64,000 bases of DNA from Saprospiraceae bacterium (GCA_016714895.1 JADKBV010000001.1:1240001-1304000); one strand, 5' to 3'. Counted from the stretch's first letter, positions 35,637-45,350 are shown. Numbers and translations: made by a program. The notes: a model not told the origin generated them from the sequence alone.

Positions 35637-35885
35637 ATGGACCAAAATGAACTATCTCAATTATCTAATGAAGAACTGCTCGAGGTAGCAAAAAACAATA
35701 AACCATCCCCCGTTTTAGATGCATTTTTTATCGGGTTTCTGGGTGGTATTATCATCTTTAGTATCGTTGCCAACAGTTGGGGCCTGGTTACTCTACTTCC
35801 TTTGTATCTGATTTACATATTCCTGAAAAAACCAAAACAATACGAGGCATTAAAAAATGAACTAAAAAAAAGAAATTTATCATAA
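35637..35885 (+). CDS. Small membrane protein, function unknown
   Basis: 82 residues. A short acidic N-terminal helix (LSQLSNEELLEVAKNN) is followed by two closely spaced hydrophobic segments (about residues 26-61), then a charged tail (KKPKQYEALKNELKKRN). This layout is shared by a small family seen in Bacteroidota inner membranes; no function is known to me. Nothing nearby suggests a role. Confidence 0.68.
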   Translation: MDQNELSQLSNEELLEVAKNNKPSPVLDAFFIGFLGGIIIFSIVANSWGLVTLLPLYLIYIFLKKPKQYEALKNELKKRNLS

Positions 35886-36083
35886 CTCTATATTTAAACG
35901 CTGATTCTTATACACAAGAACTGCTTATTATAAAAGCATTGGTATTAATAACCTGGTTTTTAGGACAAGATTCAGCTACAAAATTTAAAAAATGGTTTTT
36001 TCTGCAATTGAATACAAAAGAACCATACACATTAACACACTACAAACAATTGTTTTAAGCACTTTTTTATACTTTTTCAATAA

Positions 36084-37028
36084 ATGCGATCGATGAATAT
36101 TTTTTGGATTAAAACGATACTCTTTGCAACAGCCCTAATCTTTTTGTTTGGAAACTTAAACACAGTTTCTGCCCAACAAAATATTGTCGAAGACAGTATT
36201 TATACTTTCAAAATGAAGGATGGTCAGATTTTTAATGGTACAGTAAAAATCCGTGAAAAAGATTATTTGTATGAAGTGCAATCCAATAAAGGAATGTTAT
36301 TATTGTTGGAAGAAGATATTGAAGAAATTGTTCTGACTTCAGAATTTCTGAAACCGGAAATCACTTGGCCAGATAGTGTACACTCAACCCGATATTTATA
36401 TACGCCGGGAAGTTACAATCTACGAAAAGGTGATTTTTACTACCAGAATTATTTGATCGTAGGCCAACAGTTTGTTTATGGTTTTTCTGATCGTTTTTCT
36501 TTGGGATTAGGTCTTTTCCCAACATTTTCTGATGACCCTGAATATATTTTAGCGTATTCTATTACTCCAAAAATAAGTTTTGATTATAAAAACAAAAAAG
36601 GAGCTTTTTCTGCTATGGCCGGAGTACTAACTGCTATCCCTGCGCAGTCGGCTCTTGGGCTGTTTTATATTTCAAATACTTTCGGTACCAGAGATAAAAA
36701 CCTGACAGTAGGATTAGCAACATTTTATCGTCAGGATGAAGAAATCCACAAGTCCATAAATATTTCAATCAGCGGATACCTTAAAGTCAGTAAAAGATGG
36801 GCTGTTATTACAGACAATATGTTTTTATCAAATCACCATGATGAACCAAAGTTCAGTTTGGAAGAATCGTATTTTGTATTTAGTGGCGGAGCAAGGTATA
36901 TTAAAAAAAGATTTTCCTTAACGCTCGGGGCTTTCCTTTTATTTAAACCTAATGATTATTCTGAATTTTACCCTATACCCTGGCTAACCATGGGTGTATT
37001 GTTAAATAAAAGAGAAAAAAGAAAGTAA
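36084..37028 (+). CDS. Outer-membrane beta-barrel-like protein, function unknown
   Basis: 314 residues with a signal peptide ending VSAQQ (about residue 31). After it a short segment resembles a beta-rich adaptor (FKMKDGQIFNGTVKIREKDY, LLEEDIEEI), and the remainder alternates amphipathic strands (FSLGLGLFPTF, FSLTLGAFLLF) as in outer-membrane barrels. No family name can be given with confidence. Stands alone with 198 bases upstream. Confidence 0.68.
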   Translation: MRSMNIFWIKTILFATALIFLFGNLNTVSAQQNIVEDSIYTFKMKDGQIFNGTVKIREKDYLYEVQSNKGMLLLLEEDIEEIVLTSEFLKPEITWPDSVHSTRYLYTPGSYNLRKGDFYYQNYLIVGQQFVYGFSDRFSLGLGLFPTFSDDPEYILAYSITPKISFDYKNKKGAFSAMAGVLTAIPAQSALGLFYISNTFGTRDKNLTVGLATFYRQDEEIHKSINISISGYLKVSKRWAVITDNMFLSNHHDEPKFSLEESYFVFSGGARYIKKRFSLTLGAFLLFKPNDYSEFYPIPWLTMGVLLNKREKRK

Positions 37029-37230
37029 AATCATTCCTTTCTTAATGCTTTAATCTTGATACCTTCCAAGAAATAAAATAAAACTTAGTTTTTATTTTTT
37101 AATTGAGAAAAAAATAACGGAGGTTTAGGGTAACAAAGGAAACCGTTCATATCCAAACAATCACCTTTAGTCAATTAATTTGACACATTCCGTGCTTTAC
37201 AACAAAATTCATTTTCCGTCAATTTATCCT

Positions 37231-38115
37231 TTATTCCAATTCCAAAACCTGCAAAGTTTTTATCTCAAAACTGCCCAAACCACCTTTTACATTCGTAGGA
37301 ACTTGAACCGGAGTACTAAAAGGATTGTCCACACTGTTAAAATGGTTCAACAAAGCTCTTGAAAACACATAATGATGTTCGCTGATATCATACCATTCTA
37401 CCTTTAGCAATGCCAAAGCACTTTCCAGGTTCATTTGAGGAACCTGAAAATCCAGAATTTTTTCCGTTCCGTCAAACCCTGTATCAGAAATCAAAAGACC
37501 ATTATTTTGATAAGACTCCGATACGGAAGGGTCAATGCTACTTGCATACCTTTCATTATAACTCCCAAAGAGACCCAATTCCAACAGTCTGAAAGCATAA
37601 TAATTTTTTCCGGGTTTGTCGTTGATTCTGACACTGATTAAAGAAACCTCAGAACCCTCACTATCCAATCCACCGTCTTCTTTAAAGGTTACACTCACCA
37701 CTTCCGAAGAAGGAAGAACCTTTTGCAATACGCTGGCATCCGGATAACCGGGATGTTTTGCCGTAATGGTAACTTCATCTCCGGTTTGTAAATCGCCACC
37801 AAAATCTACCATAAAATTATGCGAAAAAACCGAATTGACGGGCGCTACCGGAAAAGAACTGCCATTGACAAAAACATTGACCTCCGCATCGGACAACATG
37901 GCCTCTCTGAAGTCTGTATTATTGTCAAATACTCCTACATTGCGCGCAATTCGAAAGTACATAGAATCCTTACTTTTTTCGTGAATACAATCAATCACGA
38001 TGGTTGGTTCATATACCGGAGGATCAATATCAATGGTGGTATTAAAAAAATCTTCACAGGAAGTCAATCCAAAAACCAAAGTTAAAAACGATATTTTGTA
38101 TATTAATTTTATCAT
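37231..38115 (-). CDS. DUF4249 lipoprotein paired with a TonB receptor
   Basis: 294 residues. The lipobox GLTSC ends at Cys20. The body (ILQV-type beta strands, PTIVIDCIHEKSKDSMYFRI near residues 42-61) matches DUF4249, a Bacteroidota-specific lipoprotein family that normally follows a TonB-dependent receptor. It starts 4 bases after the receptor stop. By analogy with SusD-type partners it may cap the receptor or bind its ligand (inference); the ligand is unknown. Confidence 0.85.
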   Translation of the reverse strand: MIKLIYKISFLTLVFGLTSCEDFFNTTIDIDPPVYEPTIVIDCIHEKSKDSMYFRIARNVGVFDNNTDFREAMLSDAEVNVFVNGSSFPVAPVNSVFSHNFMVDFGGDLQTGDEVTITAKHPGYPDASVLQKVLPSSEVVSVTFKEDGGLDSEGSEVSLISVRINDKPGKNYYAFRLLELGLFGSYNERYASSIDPSVSESYQNNGLLISDTGFDGTEKILDFQVPQMNLESALALLKVEWYDISEHHYVFSRALLNHFNSVDNPFSTPVQVPTNVKGGLGSFEIKTLQVLELE

Positions 38116-38119
38116 GGTT

Positions 38120-40483
38120 TTAAAATTTAATAGCGTAATTAATGTAAGGAATCATAGGAAACAGGCTCACCTGCTTCAATTTGGTGGTCTCATTACCATT
38201 TAAATCTGTATCCGTTTCAAAATATACAAAAAACGGATTGTTGTTGGCATAGGTATTGTATGCTCCCAAAGACCAGGTTCGCGTATATTTTTTGCGGGTT
38301 TTTACAAAGTTGATACCCACATCCAGCCGGTGGTAAGGGTTCATCCTGTATCCGTTTCTGGAGCCGTATTGTTCTACGGTATTGATAATCCCACCAAATT
38401 GACCACCGGATTGTACGATATCATAACGAGAATTGGCCAATGTTACTGCATTGCCGGTACCATAGACCCAGGTTCCGGAAACATTTATTTTTTTGGATAT
38501 TTCATACATGGCTACAACACTCAGATCGTGTCTTCGGTCATATCTGAAAGGAAAATATCTGCCTTCATTTACATCGGAAAACTGCCGGTTATTCCATGCC
38601 AGGGTGTACCCTATCCAACCGGACAATCTGCCGGTTTTTTTCTGCACAAAAAACTCAAATCCCCAGGCTTCGCCCTTACCCTGCGTCACGCGGTCCTGCC
38701 AGTCTGTAAGTTCGAAGAGCCCCGAACCATCTTTATAAGCAATCAGGTTTGACATTTTTTTGTAATATGCTTCGATAGAAACTTCATAATCTTTGCCGAA
38801 GGTTTTGGCAAATCCGGTAGCCATCTGCCACGATTCCTGGGGTTTGATTCTGGCAGTCGTCGGCAACCAAAGATCTGTGGGCAGGCCTAATCCTTCAAAT
38901 GCCAACAGGTTGATGTACTGTCTCATGGTAGCAAAAGATGTTTTCCATGCAAATCCTTTTGGCAGGAGATACCTGCTGCTGATTCTTGGTTGTAAAGAAG
39001 CATAAAACTTATTATCGACATAAAATCCGGAAAGATGCAGCCCGAGATTCACTTTCCATTTTTTATTGACATCAAAATCATCTTCAGCATACAAAGCCAG
39101 CTCGGTCGCATTTTTGATTTGTTGACCGTATCGGGCATTAAAGCTGGCGCCGGGTTCGGAGGATTTTCTTTCCAGATTAAAAACTCCGGGATTAAACTCA
39201 TGAAAAATCACATTGGCACCAAATCGTATAAAATGGTTGGGATTGGGCACGTAGTCAAAATCCAGTTTTGCTGCGTAATCCCGTATTCCGGAAATATAAT
39301 TCACACCAATCAGTTCTTCGGGAAGATTTTCATATTCCGTGCCTTGTTCGACACCTGTATTCAAACGATACCTGCTGTAGGTAAGGGTTGTATTGAGAAA
39401 CAATTTATCGTGAATGATGTGATTCCAACGCAGGGCTCCGGTCGTATTACCCCACCCCAGATCCGATGAAACAAAATCTCTGGACGACCCGAATGTTGAT
39501 TTTTCCTGATAATAAAATTTGTCATTACCGCCGTAAAAACTAAGGTATAACCTGTCTTTTTGAGAAAAAGTATGGTTTACTTTGGCGTTGAGATCATAAA
39601 AATAATAACCGGTGTCCCCTTCAGAACCATTTGATTTGAAAGATTGCCTTATCAGGGGTCTGGTCAGAATATCCAGCCAGGTCCTTCTGCCGGAAACCAG
39701 AAACGAGGATTTCCCTTTTTGAATCGGTCCTTCCAGCGTGAGTTTGGAACCAATGACACCTATGGAAAAATCTCCGTGATATTCTTTGCTGTGTCCGTCT
39801 TTCATATTGATTTCCAAAACCGAAGAAAGCCTTCCTCCGTATCGTGCAGGAAATCCACCTTTGATCAGGGAAACATCTTTGATGGCGTCTGCATTAAAAA
39901 CCGAAAGAAATCCAAACAAATGATTGGCATTGTACACCGGAACGCCATCCAGCAGAATCAAATTCTGGTCAGGACTTCCTCCCCGGACGTACAAACCCGC
40001 CTGACCTTCTCCGCCGGATTGTACACCAGGCAAAAGCTGCAGCGCTTTAAGTACATCCGTTTCTCCCAAAAGTGCCGGAATTTTTTTGATCTGTGCAATG
40101 GGAACGTCGACGGTGCTCATTTGGGTTTCATTTTCAAACTTTTTTTCCCGGGAAGCCACAATTTCGATTTCTTCGAAAACAAGTTCACTCTTCATTTTTA
40201 CATTGAGTGTGCCGGAAGACTGACCGGAAATGTCCAATGAAGATTCTTTGTACCCGATATATGAAAACTCCAAAACGACCGCTTCTGTTTTATCCAAAGT
40301 AATGGAATAAAAACCATAGGTATTGGTAACCGTTCCTTGTTTGGAGGCCGGATGATAGACACTGCACCCGATGAGTTTTTCGCCTGAGGCTTCATCCTCC
40401 ACATAGCCGGAGATTGTTATTTTTTGAGCAAAACTGATCTGAAAAAATAGCATTCCGATCAGAAAAGGTAACATTATTTTCAT
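38120..40483 (-). CDS. TonB-dependent receptor with carboxypeptidase-regulatory domain
   Basis: 787 residues. The signal peptide ends FAQ; residues about 22-105 are a carboxypeptidase-regulatory-like domain (GYVEDEASGEKLIGCSVYHP, TNTYGFYSI); the plug (about 120-235) has GGSPDQNLILLDGVPVYNA, and a 22-strand barrel follows. It is an outer-membrane importer powered by TonB. No long TonB box is discernible. With the DUF4249 gene it forms a two-gene unit. Substrate unknown; no sugar or siderophore genes are adjacent. Confidence 0.93.
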   Translation of the reverse strand: MKIMLPFLIGMLFFQISFAQKITISGYVEDEASGEKLIGCSVYHPASKQGTVTNTYGFYSITLDKTEAVVLEFSYIGYKESSLDISGQSSGTLNVKMKSELVFEEIEIVASREKKFENETQMSTVDVPIAQIKKIPALLGETDVLKALQLLPGVQSGGEGQAGLYVRGGSPDQNLILLDGVPVYNANHLFGFLSVFNADAIKDVSLIKGGFPARYGGRLSSVLEINMKDGHSKEYHGDFSIGVIGSKLTLEGPIQKGKSSFLVSGRRTWLDILTRPLIRQSFKSNGSEGDTGYYFYDLNAKVNHTFSQKDRLYLSFYGGNDKFYYQEKSTFGSSRDFVSSDLGWGNTTGALRWNHIIHDKLFLNTTLTYSRYRLNTGVEQGTEYENLPEELIGVNYISGIRDYAAKLDFDYVPNPNHFIRFGANVIFHEFNPGVFNLERKSSEPGASFNARYGQQIKNATELALYAEDDFDVNKKWKVNLGLHLSGFYVDNKFYASLQPRISSRYLLPKGFAWKTSFATMRQYINLLAFEGLGLPTDLWLPTTARIKPQESWQMATGFAKTFGKDYEVSIEAYYKKMSNLIAYKDGSGLFELTDWQDRVTQGKGEAWGFEFFVQKKTGRLSGWIGYTLAWNNRQFSDVNEGRYFPFRYDRRHDLSVVAMYEISKKINVSGTWVYGTGNAVTLANSRYDIVQSGGQFGGIINTVEQYGSRNGYRMNPYHRLDVGINFVKTRKKYTRTWSLGAYNTYANNNPFFVYFETDTDLNGNETTKLKQVSLFPMIPYINYAIKF

Positions 40484-41013
40484 TCAATAAGGATTGTGTT
40501 AACCAAACAATGATGATTTTTAATAGAAAAAGGTTGTAAACTTAAAACGAAACGGTTAGAAAAACAAAATCATTTTACCATTTTCCTGTATTCTGAATAA
40601 AAAATCGGAAAAATATGCTGCCTGATCAGTAAGTTTTTAACGATAATTTAATAATTCATTTTATGATCATAATAAAATGGTATTTGAAATTGTAAAAACA
40701 ATTTTAAATGGGGACTGCAGAAAATGTTATAAATGATTGGGATTCAAGCTATTTCATCCTAGAGACGGGGTAACATAAAAGATGGCATATTTCTGAAGAA
40801 AAAAATCTGAAAAAAGAGTTTTAACGCAAGGATAAGGAAGATTTGTGATTAGGAACATTGCATTTTGAATAAGAACTATAAAAATTAAATACTTGATTTT
40901 CAATATATTTTGTACTTTTCAGCAGACCTTAAAGAACATTTTATAAAAAATATTGACATGATTTATACTTTGTTTCTGATTGACAAGTAAATTTATGCCA
41001 TAAATCGGAAATT
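40484..41013. other. Intergenic region, 530 bases
   Basis: AT-rich, no gene seen on either strand. A small perfect palindrome AAATTGT/ACAATTT lies at 40687-40704 (loop AAAA). Regulatory signals for the divergent TonB receptor and rimK genes must lie here, but no consensus promoter could be picked out. Confidence 0.4.
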
Positions 41014-41907
41014 TTGAATATTGTCATATTATCCCGGAACCCATCGTTGTATTCGACCCAAAGCCTGGTTAATGCCGCCAGAATCCGCAATCACCACGTT
41101 AGGGTCATCGATCACCTGCTTTGTGACCTCGTCATCGAAAAGGGCAAGTGCAACGTTTTGTACAACAATACCATCTTGTCGGACGTAGATGCTGTCATTC
41201 CGCGTATTGGTGCTTCAGCCACAACTATGGGTGCTTCAGTCCTCAGACAGTTTGAAGCTCAGGGTGTTTTTCTCACCCTGAAAGCTACTCCGCTGCTCAG
41301 AGCACGAAACAAATTGAGTTGTCTGCAAATCCTTGCAGCCAATGGAATCAACGTACCCAGGACGGTATACGCAAGTAATCTGCAGACACTGCCTTCTATT
41401 CTTACGAATATGGGTACCTATCCGATCATCATCAAACTCATGAACGGAACGCAGGGCATGGGGGTTATCCTCGCCGAAAATAAAGGCAACGCAGAATCCA
41501 TTATGGAGGCATTTCACACAACCAATGAGAAGGTCATCCTCCAAAAATTTATCAAAGAGGCCAAAGGGGCTGATCTGAGGGCCTTTGTTGTAGACGGCAA
41601 AATCGTCGGTGCCATGAAACGCCAGGCCAGACCCGGGGATTTCCGGTCCAACCTCCACCGGGGAGGAACTTCCCAAAAAGTAATCCTTACCAAAGAAGAA
41701 GTTGAAACGGCTCTTAGATCTGTAGAAATCCTTGGTTTACATATTGCCGGAGTGGATATGCTTAAAACAAAAAACGGACCTGTCGTTCTTGAAGTCAATG
41801 CCAGTCCTGGTCTCGAAGGTATCGAAGGAACAACCCAGGTAGACATTTCCGGCAAAATCATATCATATGTTGAAAGAGCTGTGGCCAATCAAAAAAACAG
41901 GCGTTAA
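41014..41907 (+). CDS. rimK: RimK-type ATP-grasp ligase
   Basis: 297 residues, a member of the RimK family that adds glutamate residues to ribosomal protein S6 or makes similar peptide bonds. The ATP-grasp domain occupies about residues 95-290: Lys141, the Gly-rich loop NGTQGMG (144-150), Arg and Asp residues, and the metal-binding end LEVNASPG (259-266, with Glu260 and Asn262). The start is TTG 41014 (MNIVILSRNPSLYST); an in-frame stop lies shortly upstream and no ATG intervenes. The next gene encodes an AstE-like hydrolase, a known neighbour of RimK. Whether S6 is the target is not shown. Confidence 0.9.
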   Translation: MNIVILSRNPSLYSTQSLVNAARIRNHHVRVIDHLLCDLVIEKGKCNVLYNNTILSDVDAVIPRIGASATTMGASVLRQFEAQGVFLTLKATPLLRARNKLSCLQILAANGINVPRTVYASNLQTLPSILTNMGTYPIIIKLMNGTQGMGVILAENKGNAESIMEAFHTTNEKVILQKFIKEAKGADLRAFVVDGKIVGAMKRQARPGDFRSNLHRGGTSQKVILTKEEVETALRSVEILGLHIAGVDMLKTKNGPVVLEVNASPGLEGIEGTTQVDISGKIISYVERAVANQKNRR

Positions 41908-41935
41908 ATCTTATCTCTTTACCCTTTTACCTGAT

Positions 41936-41962
41936 AAACCGGAATGGGGTTTACCGGTTTTT
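41936..41962 (+). terminator. Terminator or attenuator between rimK and the AstE-like gene
   Basis: AAACCGG (41936-41942) pairs with CCGGTTT (41954-41960) across an 11-base loop and is followed by two more T (five T in all after CCGG). It lies 29 bases after the rimK stop. It may end rimK transcription or limit read-through. Confidence 0.5.
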
Positions 41963-42048
41963 CCTGAAAAAAATCGTTCACCTGAACCTTTTTTATCATT
42001 ACGTTTGTTGTTTTCAGGTCAGGTCAACACAACCTTAAATCCATTATT

Positions 42049-43071
42049 TTGAAAAAAAAGGATATATTTTTACCAAAAATTGATGTCAGTAAAGGCATTA
42101 CGATCGATGACACCACTGTAGAAGCCGGCCAGCATGCTATTGTCAGGGTCAATGCCGGCAAACTTCCTACAGATAATCGCATCAATGTTTTTGCTCATGT
42201 TTTCAATTCCGGCATACCCGGACCTGTACTGCTTATCCTCGCCGGGGTGCATGGTGACGAAATCAACGGAATTGAAATTGTCAGACGTTCTCTGGAAAAC
42301 CGCTATTTTGAGCACATAGTCAAAGGAGGTGTCATTGTCATCCCACTACTCAATGTCTATGGCTTTATCAATTTCAGTCGGGATACGACAGATGGAAAAG
42401 ATGTCAACCGCTCCTTTCCCGGACATTTAAACGGATCATTGGCATCAAGAGTAGCCAGGATTATCACCTTAAAATTTTTGCCCTTGGTAGATCTGGCGAT
42501 AGATTTTCATACAGGAGGAGCCGAAAGATATAATTTTCCTCAGGCGAGGTTCAACCACAATGATAACCGTGCTGTCAAAATAGCAGAGGTTTTTGGTGCA
42601 CCGGTTTTAATGGAATCCGGTCTGATAACCAGTTCATTCAGAAAGTCAGCCTATGACCAGGGTGTTCCGGCGATCGTATTTGAAGGAGGTGAATCCGTCA
42701 GGTTGGACCAACATTCGATTGATACCGGACTGCAGGGAATTAAAAATGTGATGGGGTGGCTGGGCATCAAAGAAGAAGAACACGGAGCTTCAAAACAAAC
42801 CCATTTTCTGGTTGAAAAAAGTACCTGGTTACGAGCCCACATGGCCGGAATGTTTTTATGGTATATCCCTTCAGGCAACGTTATCAAAAAAGGAGAAATC
42901 CTGGGTGTCATTAACGATCCTTACGGAACAAAAACGGTTGAGGTTGTAGCAAAATCGGATGGCATCATCATTGGTCACAATAATGCTTCGGTAGTGAATC
43001 TGGGCGATCCGTTATTTCATATCGGGACATCTTACAGAGTGATTCAGGCCCATCCTCAACAAACTTTTTAA
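42049..43071 (+). CDS. AstE/aspartoacylase-like zinc hydrolase
   Basis: 340 residues, succinylglutamate desuccinylase/aspartoacylase family (M14-like). The zinc ligands are visible: His68 and Glu71 in AGVHGDEING, His154 in IDFHTGGAE; the substrate-binding pair Asn120-Arg121 (DVNRSFPG) and the catalytic Glu212 (VFEGG) are present. A C-terminal part (VVAKSDGIIIGHNN) is the barrel domain of the subfamily. Start TTG 42049 (MKKKDIFLPKID). The enzyme hydrolyses N-acyl amino acids or similar amides. Next to a RimK-type ligase it may remove or trim what the ligase adds (inference). Confidence 0.87.
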   Translation: MKKKDIFLPKIDVSKGITIDDTTVEAGQHAIVRVNAGKLPTDNRINVFAHVFNSGIPGPVLLILAGVHGDEINGIEIVRRSLENRYFEHIVKGGVIVIPLLNVYGFINFSRDTTDGKDVNRSFPGHLNGSLASRVARIITLKFLPLVDLAIDFHTGGAERYNFPQARFNHNDNRAVKIAEVFGAPVLMESGLITSSFRKSAYDQGVPAIVFEGGESVRLDQHSIDTGLQGIKNVMGWLGIKEEEHGASKQTHFLVEKSTWLRAHMAGMFLWYIPSGNVIKKGEILGVINDPYGTKTVEVVAKSDGIIIGHNNASVVNLGDPLFHIGTSYRVIQAHPQQTF

Positions 43072-43081
43072 CAAAATCTCT

Positions 43082-44542
43082 ATGGATAAATTTTTTTTGA
43101 TCCTCATTTTTGTCTTTTTTGTGATAAAAGATACGTTTGCTCAACAACAAAGTTTTGAAACATTTCTGAAAACACATCTGTCAGAATCTTTTTATGAAAA
43201 AACACAATTGGGAATGAGTATTGTCGATCTTTCTGATGGAAAACAACTCTCCGGTTACCAGGAAAATAAATGGTTTGTTCCGGCATCATCCTTAAAAATC
43301 ATTACTTCATTTGTCGCCTACAGTATTTTGGGTAAAAATTTTCAATATAAAACACATTTGGTATACACTGGTAATGTAGATAAATCGGGAATATTATACG
43401 GAAATGTAATTTTGATAGGAAGCGGCGATCCCACTTTGGGTTCCGGGAGGTGGTCACAAAAACCGGATATGGAGGCATTGTTGATCCTGATAACTGAAGA
43501 AATTAAAAAAGCCGGTATCAAAGAAATCAAAGGGAAGGTTTTGGTGGATTCATCAATATTTGACGACGACCCGGTATCACCCACCTGGCAATGGAATGAT
43601 ATAGCCAATTATTACGGAGGCGGAGCCCACGGATTTAATATTTCGGAAAACGAATACCATTTATTTTTTCATCGTGACAAAGAGATCGGACAAAAGGCAG
43701 GACTGGATAGAATTGAACCCTATATTCCCGGTCTTGAGATGGAAAATGAGGTGACGGTTGGTCCTTCAGGCAGTGGCGACCAATCCTATATATTTACGAA
43801 GGATTCGAATTATGACAAAGTAGTAAGAGGTAGCATTCCTTACGGAAAAAATATATTCAAAACAAAAGGAGCCATACCGGAACCGGCAAAATTTATGGCT
43901 TACAGGATGTATGATAACATCAAAAAAGCCGGCATCATATGTTCAAAAGATGCCTTTGACCAAGCCGGGTCCCGGGAAGCTGTCACAGATACGTTGGTCT
44001 CATTTGTATCACCGGAACTCAGTCAGATCATCAAAACAGCCAATGCTGAAAGTATCAATCTCTATTGTGAATCCCTTTTAAAAACCATGGGATATTTGCA
44101 TTCCGGAAAAGGCAGGCGAACGACAGGATTGGAGGTTGTAAATCGATATTTCGATGATTTAGGATTAAAAAGTAATGACGTATTCCTGGAAGATGGCAGC
44201 GGATTGTCTGCCAGAAATTATGTTTCGCCCCGATTTTTTACCACATTTTTGTACAAAATGGTCGCCCGATACGGTCAGAAAGAAGTGTCAGACATGTTGC
44301 CACAAGCCGGCGAACAAGGCACCGTCAAAGGTTTGCTGGCAGATAATCCCGAAGTACAATCGTATGTCCGGGCCAAATCGGGATCAATGACGGGAATCTA
44401 TTCTTTGACAGGAATATGTAAAACCTCAAAGGGAAAATGGGTAACATTTTGTTTGATGCTGAATGGTTCGCCGGCAAAAGAAAGTAAACAGAACCGCAAA
44501 CAATTGGAAAAAATCCTTTTAGCCATCCACAAATATTACTAA
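43082..44542 (+). CDS. dacB: D-alanyl-D-alanine carboxypeptidase/endopeptidase, PBP4 family
   Basis: 486 residues with a signal peptide (FVIKDTFAQ). Family S13: SxxK motif SSLK at residues 69-72 with Ser69 as nucleophile, an SxN motif in the later domain (ESINLY), and the KTG-type motif KSGSMTG near the C-terminus (Ser in place of Thr, as is frequent). It trims D-Ala from peptidoglycan or cuts cross-links in the periplasm. It begins 10 bases after the AstE-like gene. Confidence 0.92.
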   Translation: MDKFFLILIFVFFVIKDTFAQQQSFETFLKTHLSESFYEKTQLGMSIVDLSDGKQLSGYQENKWFVPASSLKIITSFVAYSILGKNFQYKTHLVYTGNVDKSGILYGNVILIGSGDPTLGSGRWSQKPDMEALLILITEEIKKAGIKEIKGKVLVDSSIFDDDPVSPTWQWNDIANYYGGGAHGFNISENEYHLFFHRDKEIGQKAGLDRIEPYIPGLEMENEVTVGPSGSGDQSYIFTKDSNYDKVVRGSIPYGKNIFKTKGAIPEPAKFMAYRMYDNIKKAGIICSKDAFDQAGSREAVTDTLVSFVSPELSQIIKTANAESINLYCESLLKTMGYLHSGKGRRTTGLEVVNRYFDDLGLKSNDVFLEDGSGLSARNYVSPRFFTTFLYKMVARYGQKEVSDMLPQAGEQGTVKGLLADNPEVQSYVRAKSGSMTGIYSLTGICKTSKGKWVTFCLMLNGSPAKESKQNRKQLEKILLAIHKYY

Positions 44543-44564
44543 ATTCGTGCTTCAAATACAGAAC

Positions 44565-45299
44565 ATGATATCAGGCCGACTTTTTGTTATCTTTTTTCTA
44601 AAAAAATATTTTGTTTTCATCTTTTTAGTTTCACTTTTTTTTGTGTTCGGTTGTAAAGAACAATCAACCTATCTTCCTGATGAAAAAAATATATCAACAA
44701 AAGATATACAGAAAGATACGATTCCCTCTTCATTTAATGATGTCGACAGAATGCAATACAATATCGGAAGAACCATATGGCAAAAACCGGATGTTGTCAT
44801 CAATCAAATGGGAGATCTTTCTGAAAAAACCATAGCTGATATAGGCGCAGGCACCGGATATTTTTCTTTCAGAATGGGAATAAAAGCAAAAAAAGTTATT
44901 GCTATTGATATTAACAAAGATGTTTTGGATACTATCAAACAATTTATCCCTCTTTTACCTGAAAAATACAGGCACAAAATAGAGACCCGACTGGCGAAAA
45001 CCGATGACCCGATGTTAGAACCTGAGGAAGTGGATCTCATTGTCATCATCAATACCGTTACATACATTCCCGATCTGGACAATTACCTGCAAACCCTGAG
45101 GAAAGGATTAAAAAAAGGAGGTGAAATCATGATTGTCGATTACAAAATGAAACGATTGCCGATCAACGCGCCCCCCAGAACTCAAAGGATGTATCTCGAT
45201 GTTTTGGAAGACAAACTCGAAAAAAATGGTTTTACCCTGGACTATTCTGACGACACCTCTCTGGACTATCAGTTTATTCTCAAAGCCATCAATAAATAA
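44565..45299 (+). CDS. Class I SAM methyltransferase with a lipoprotein signal
   Basis: About 244 residues. A GTG at 44547 would add six residues; the ATG at 44565 is preferred because it gives a regular lipoprotein signal (FLVSLFFVFGC). The rest is a methyltransferase fold: motif I IADIGAGTGYF, then IAIDINKDVLD and EVDLIVIINTVTYIPD. A SAM enzyme that is exported and lipidated is odd, since SAM is not known in the periplasm; the signal could also act as a membrane anchor. It starts 22 bases after dacB. Confidence 0.8.
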   Translation: MISGRLFVIFFLKKYFVFIFLVSLFFVFGCKEQSTYLPDEKNISTKDIQKDTIPSSFNDVDRMQYNIGRTIWQKPDVVINQMGDLSEKTIADIGAGTGYFSFRMGIKAKKVIAIDINKDVLDTIKQFIPLLPEKYRHKIETRLAKTDDPMLEPEEVDLIVIINTVTYIPDLDNYLQTLRKGLKKGGEIMIVDYKMKRLPINAPPRTQRMYLDVLEDKLEKNGFTLDYSDDTSLDYQFILKAINK

Positions 45300-45350
45300 G
45301 ATTTGGGTTATTAAACCAAAAATCACTTTTACAACTTAAATAATCATACC

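Noticed and set aside
39644..40240. 198-codon plus-strand frame inside the TonB receptor gene
   Set aside because: Antisense to a strongly supported coding region; no recognisable motif or start context.
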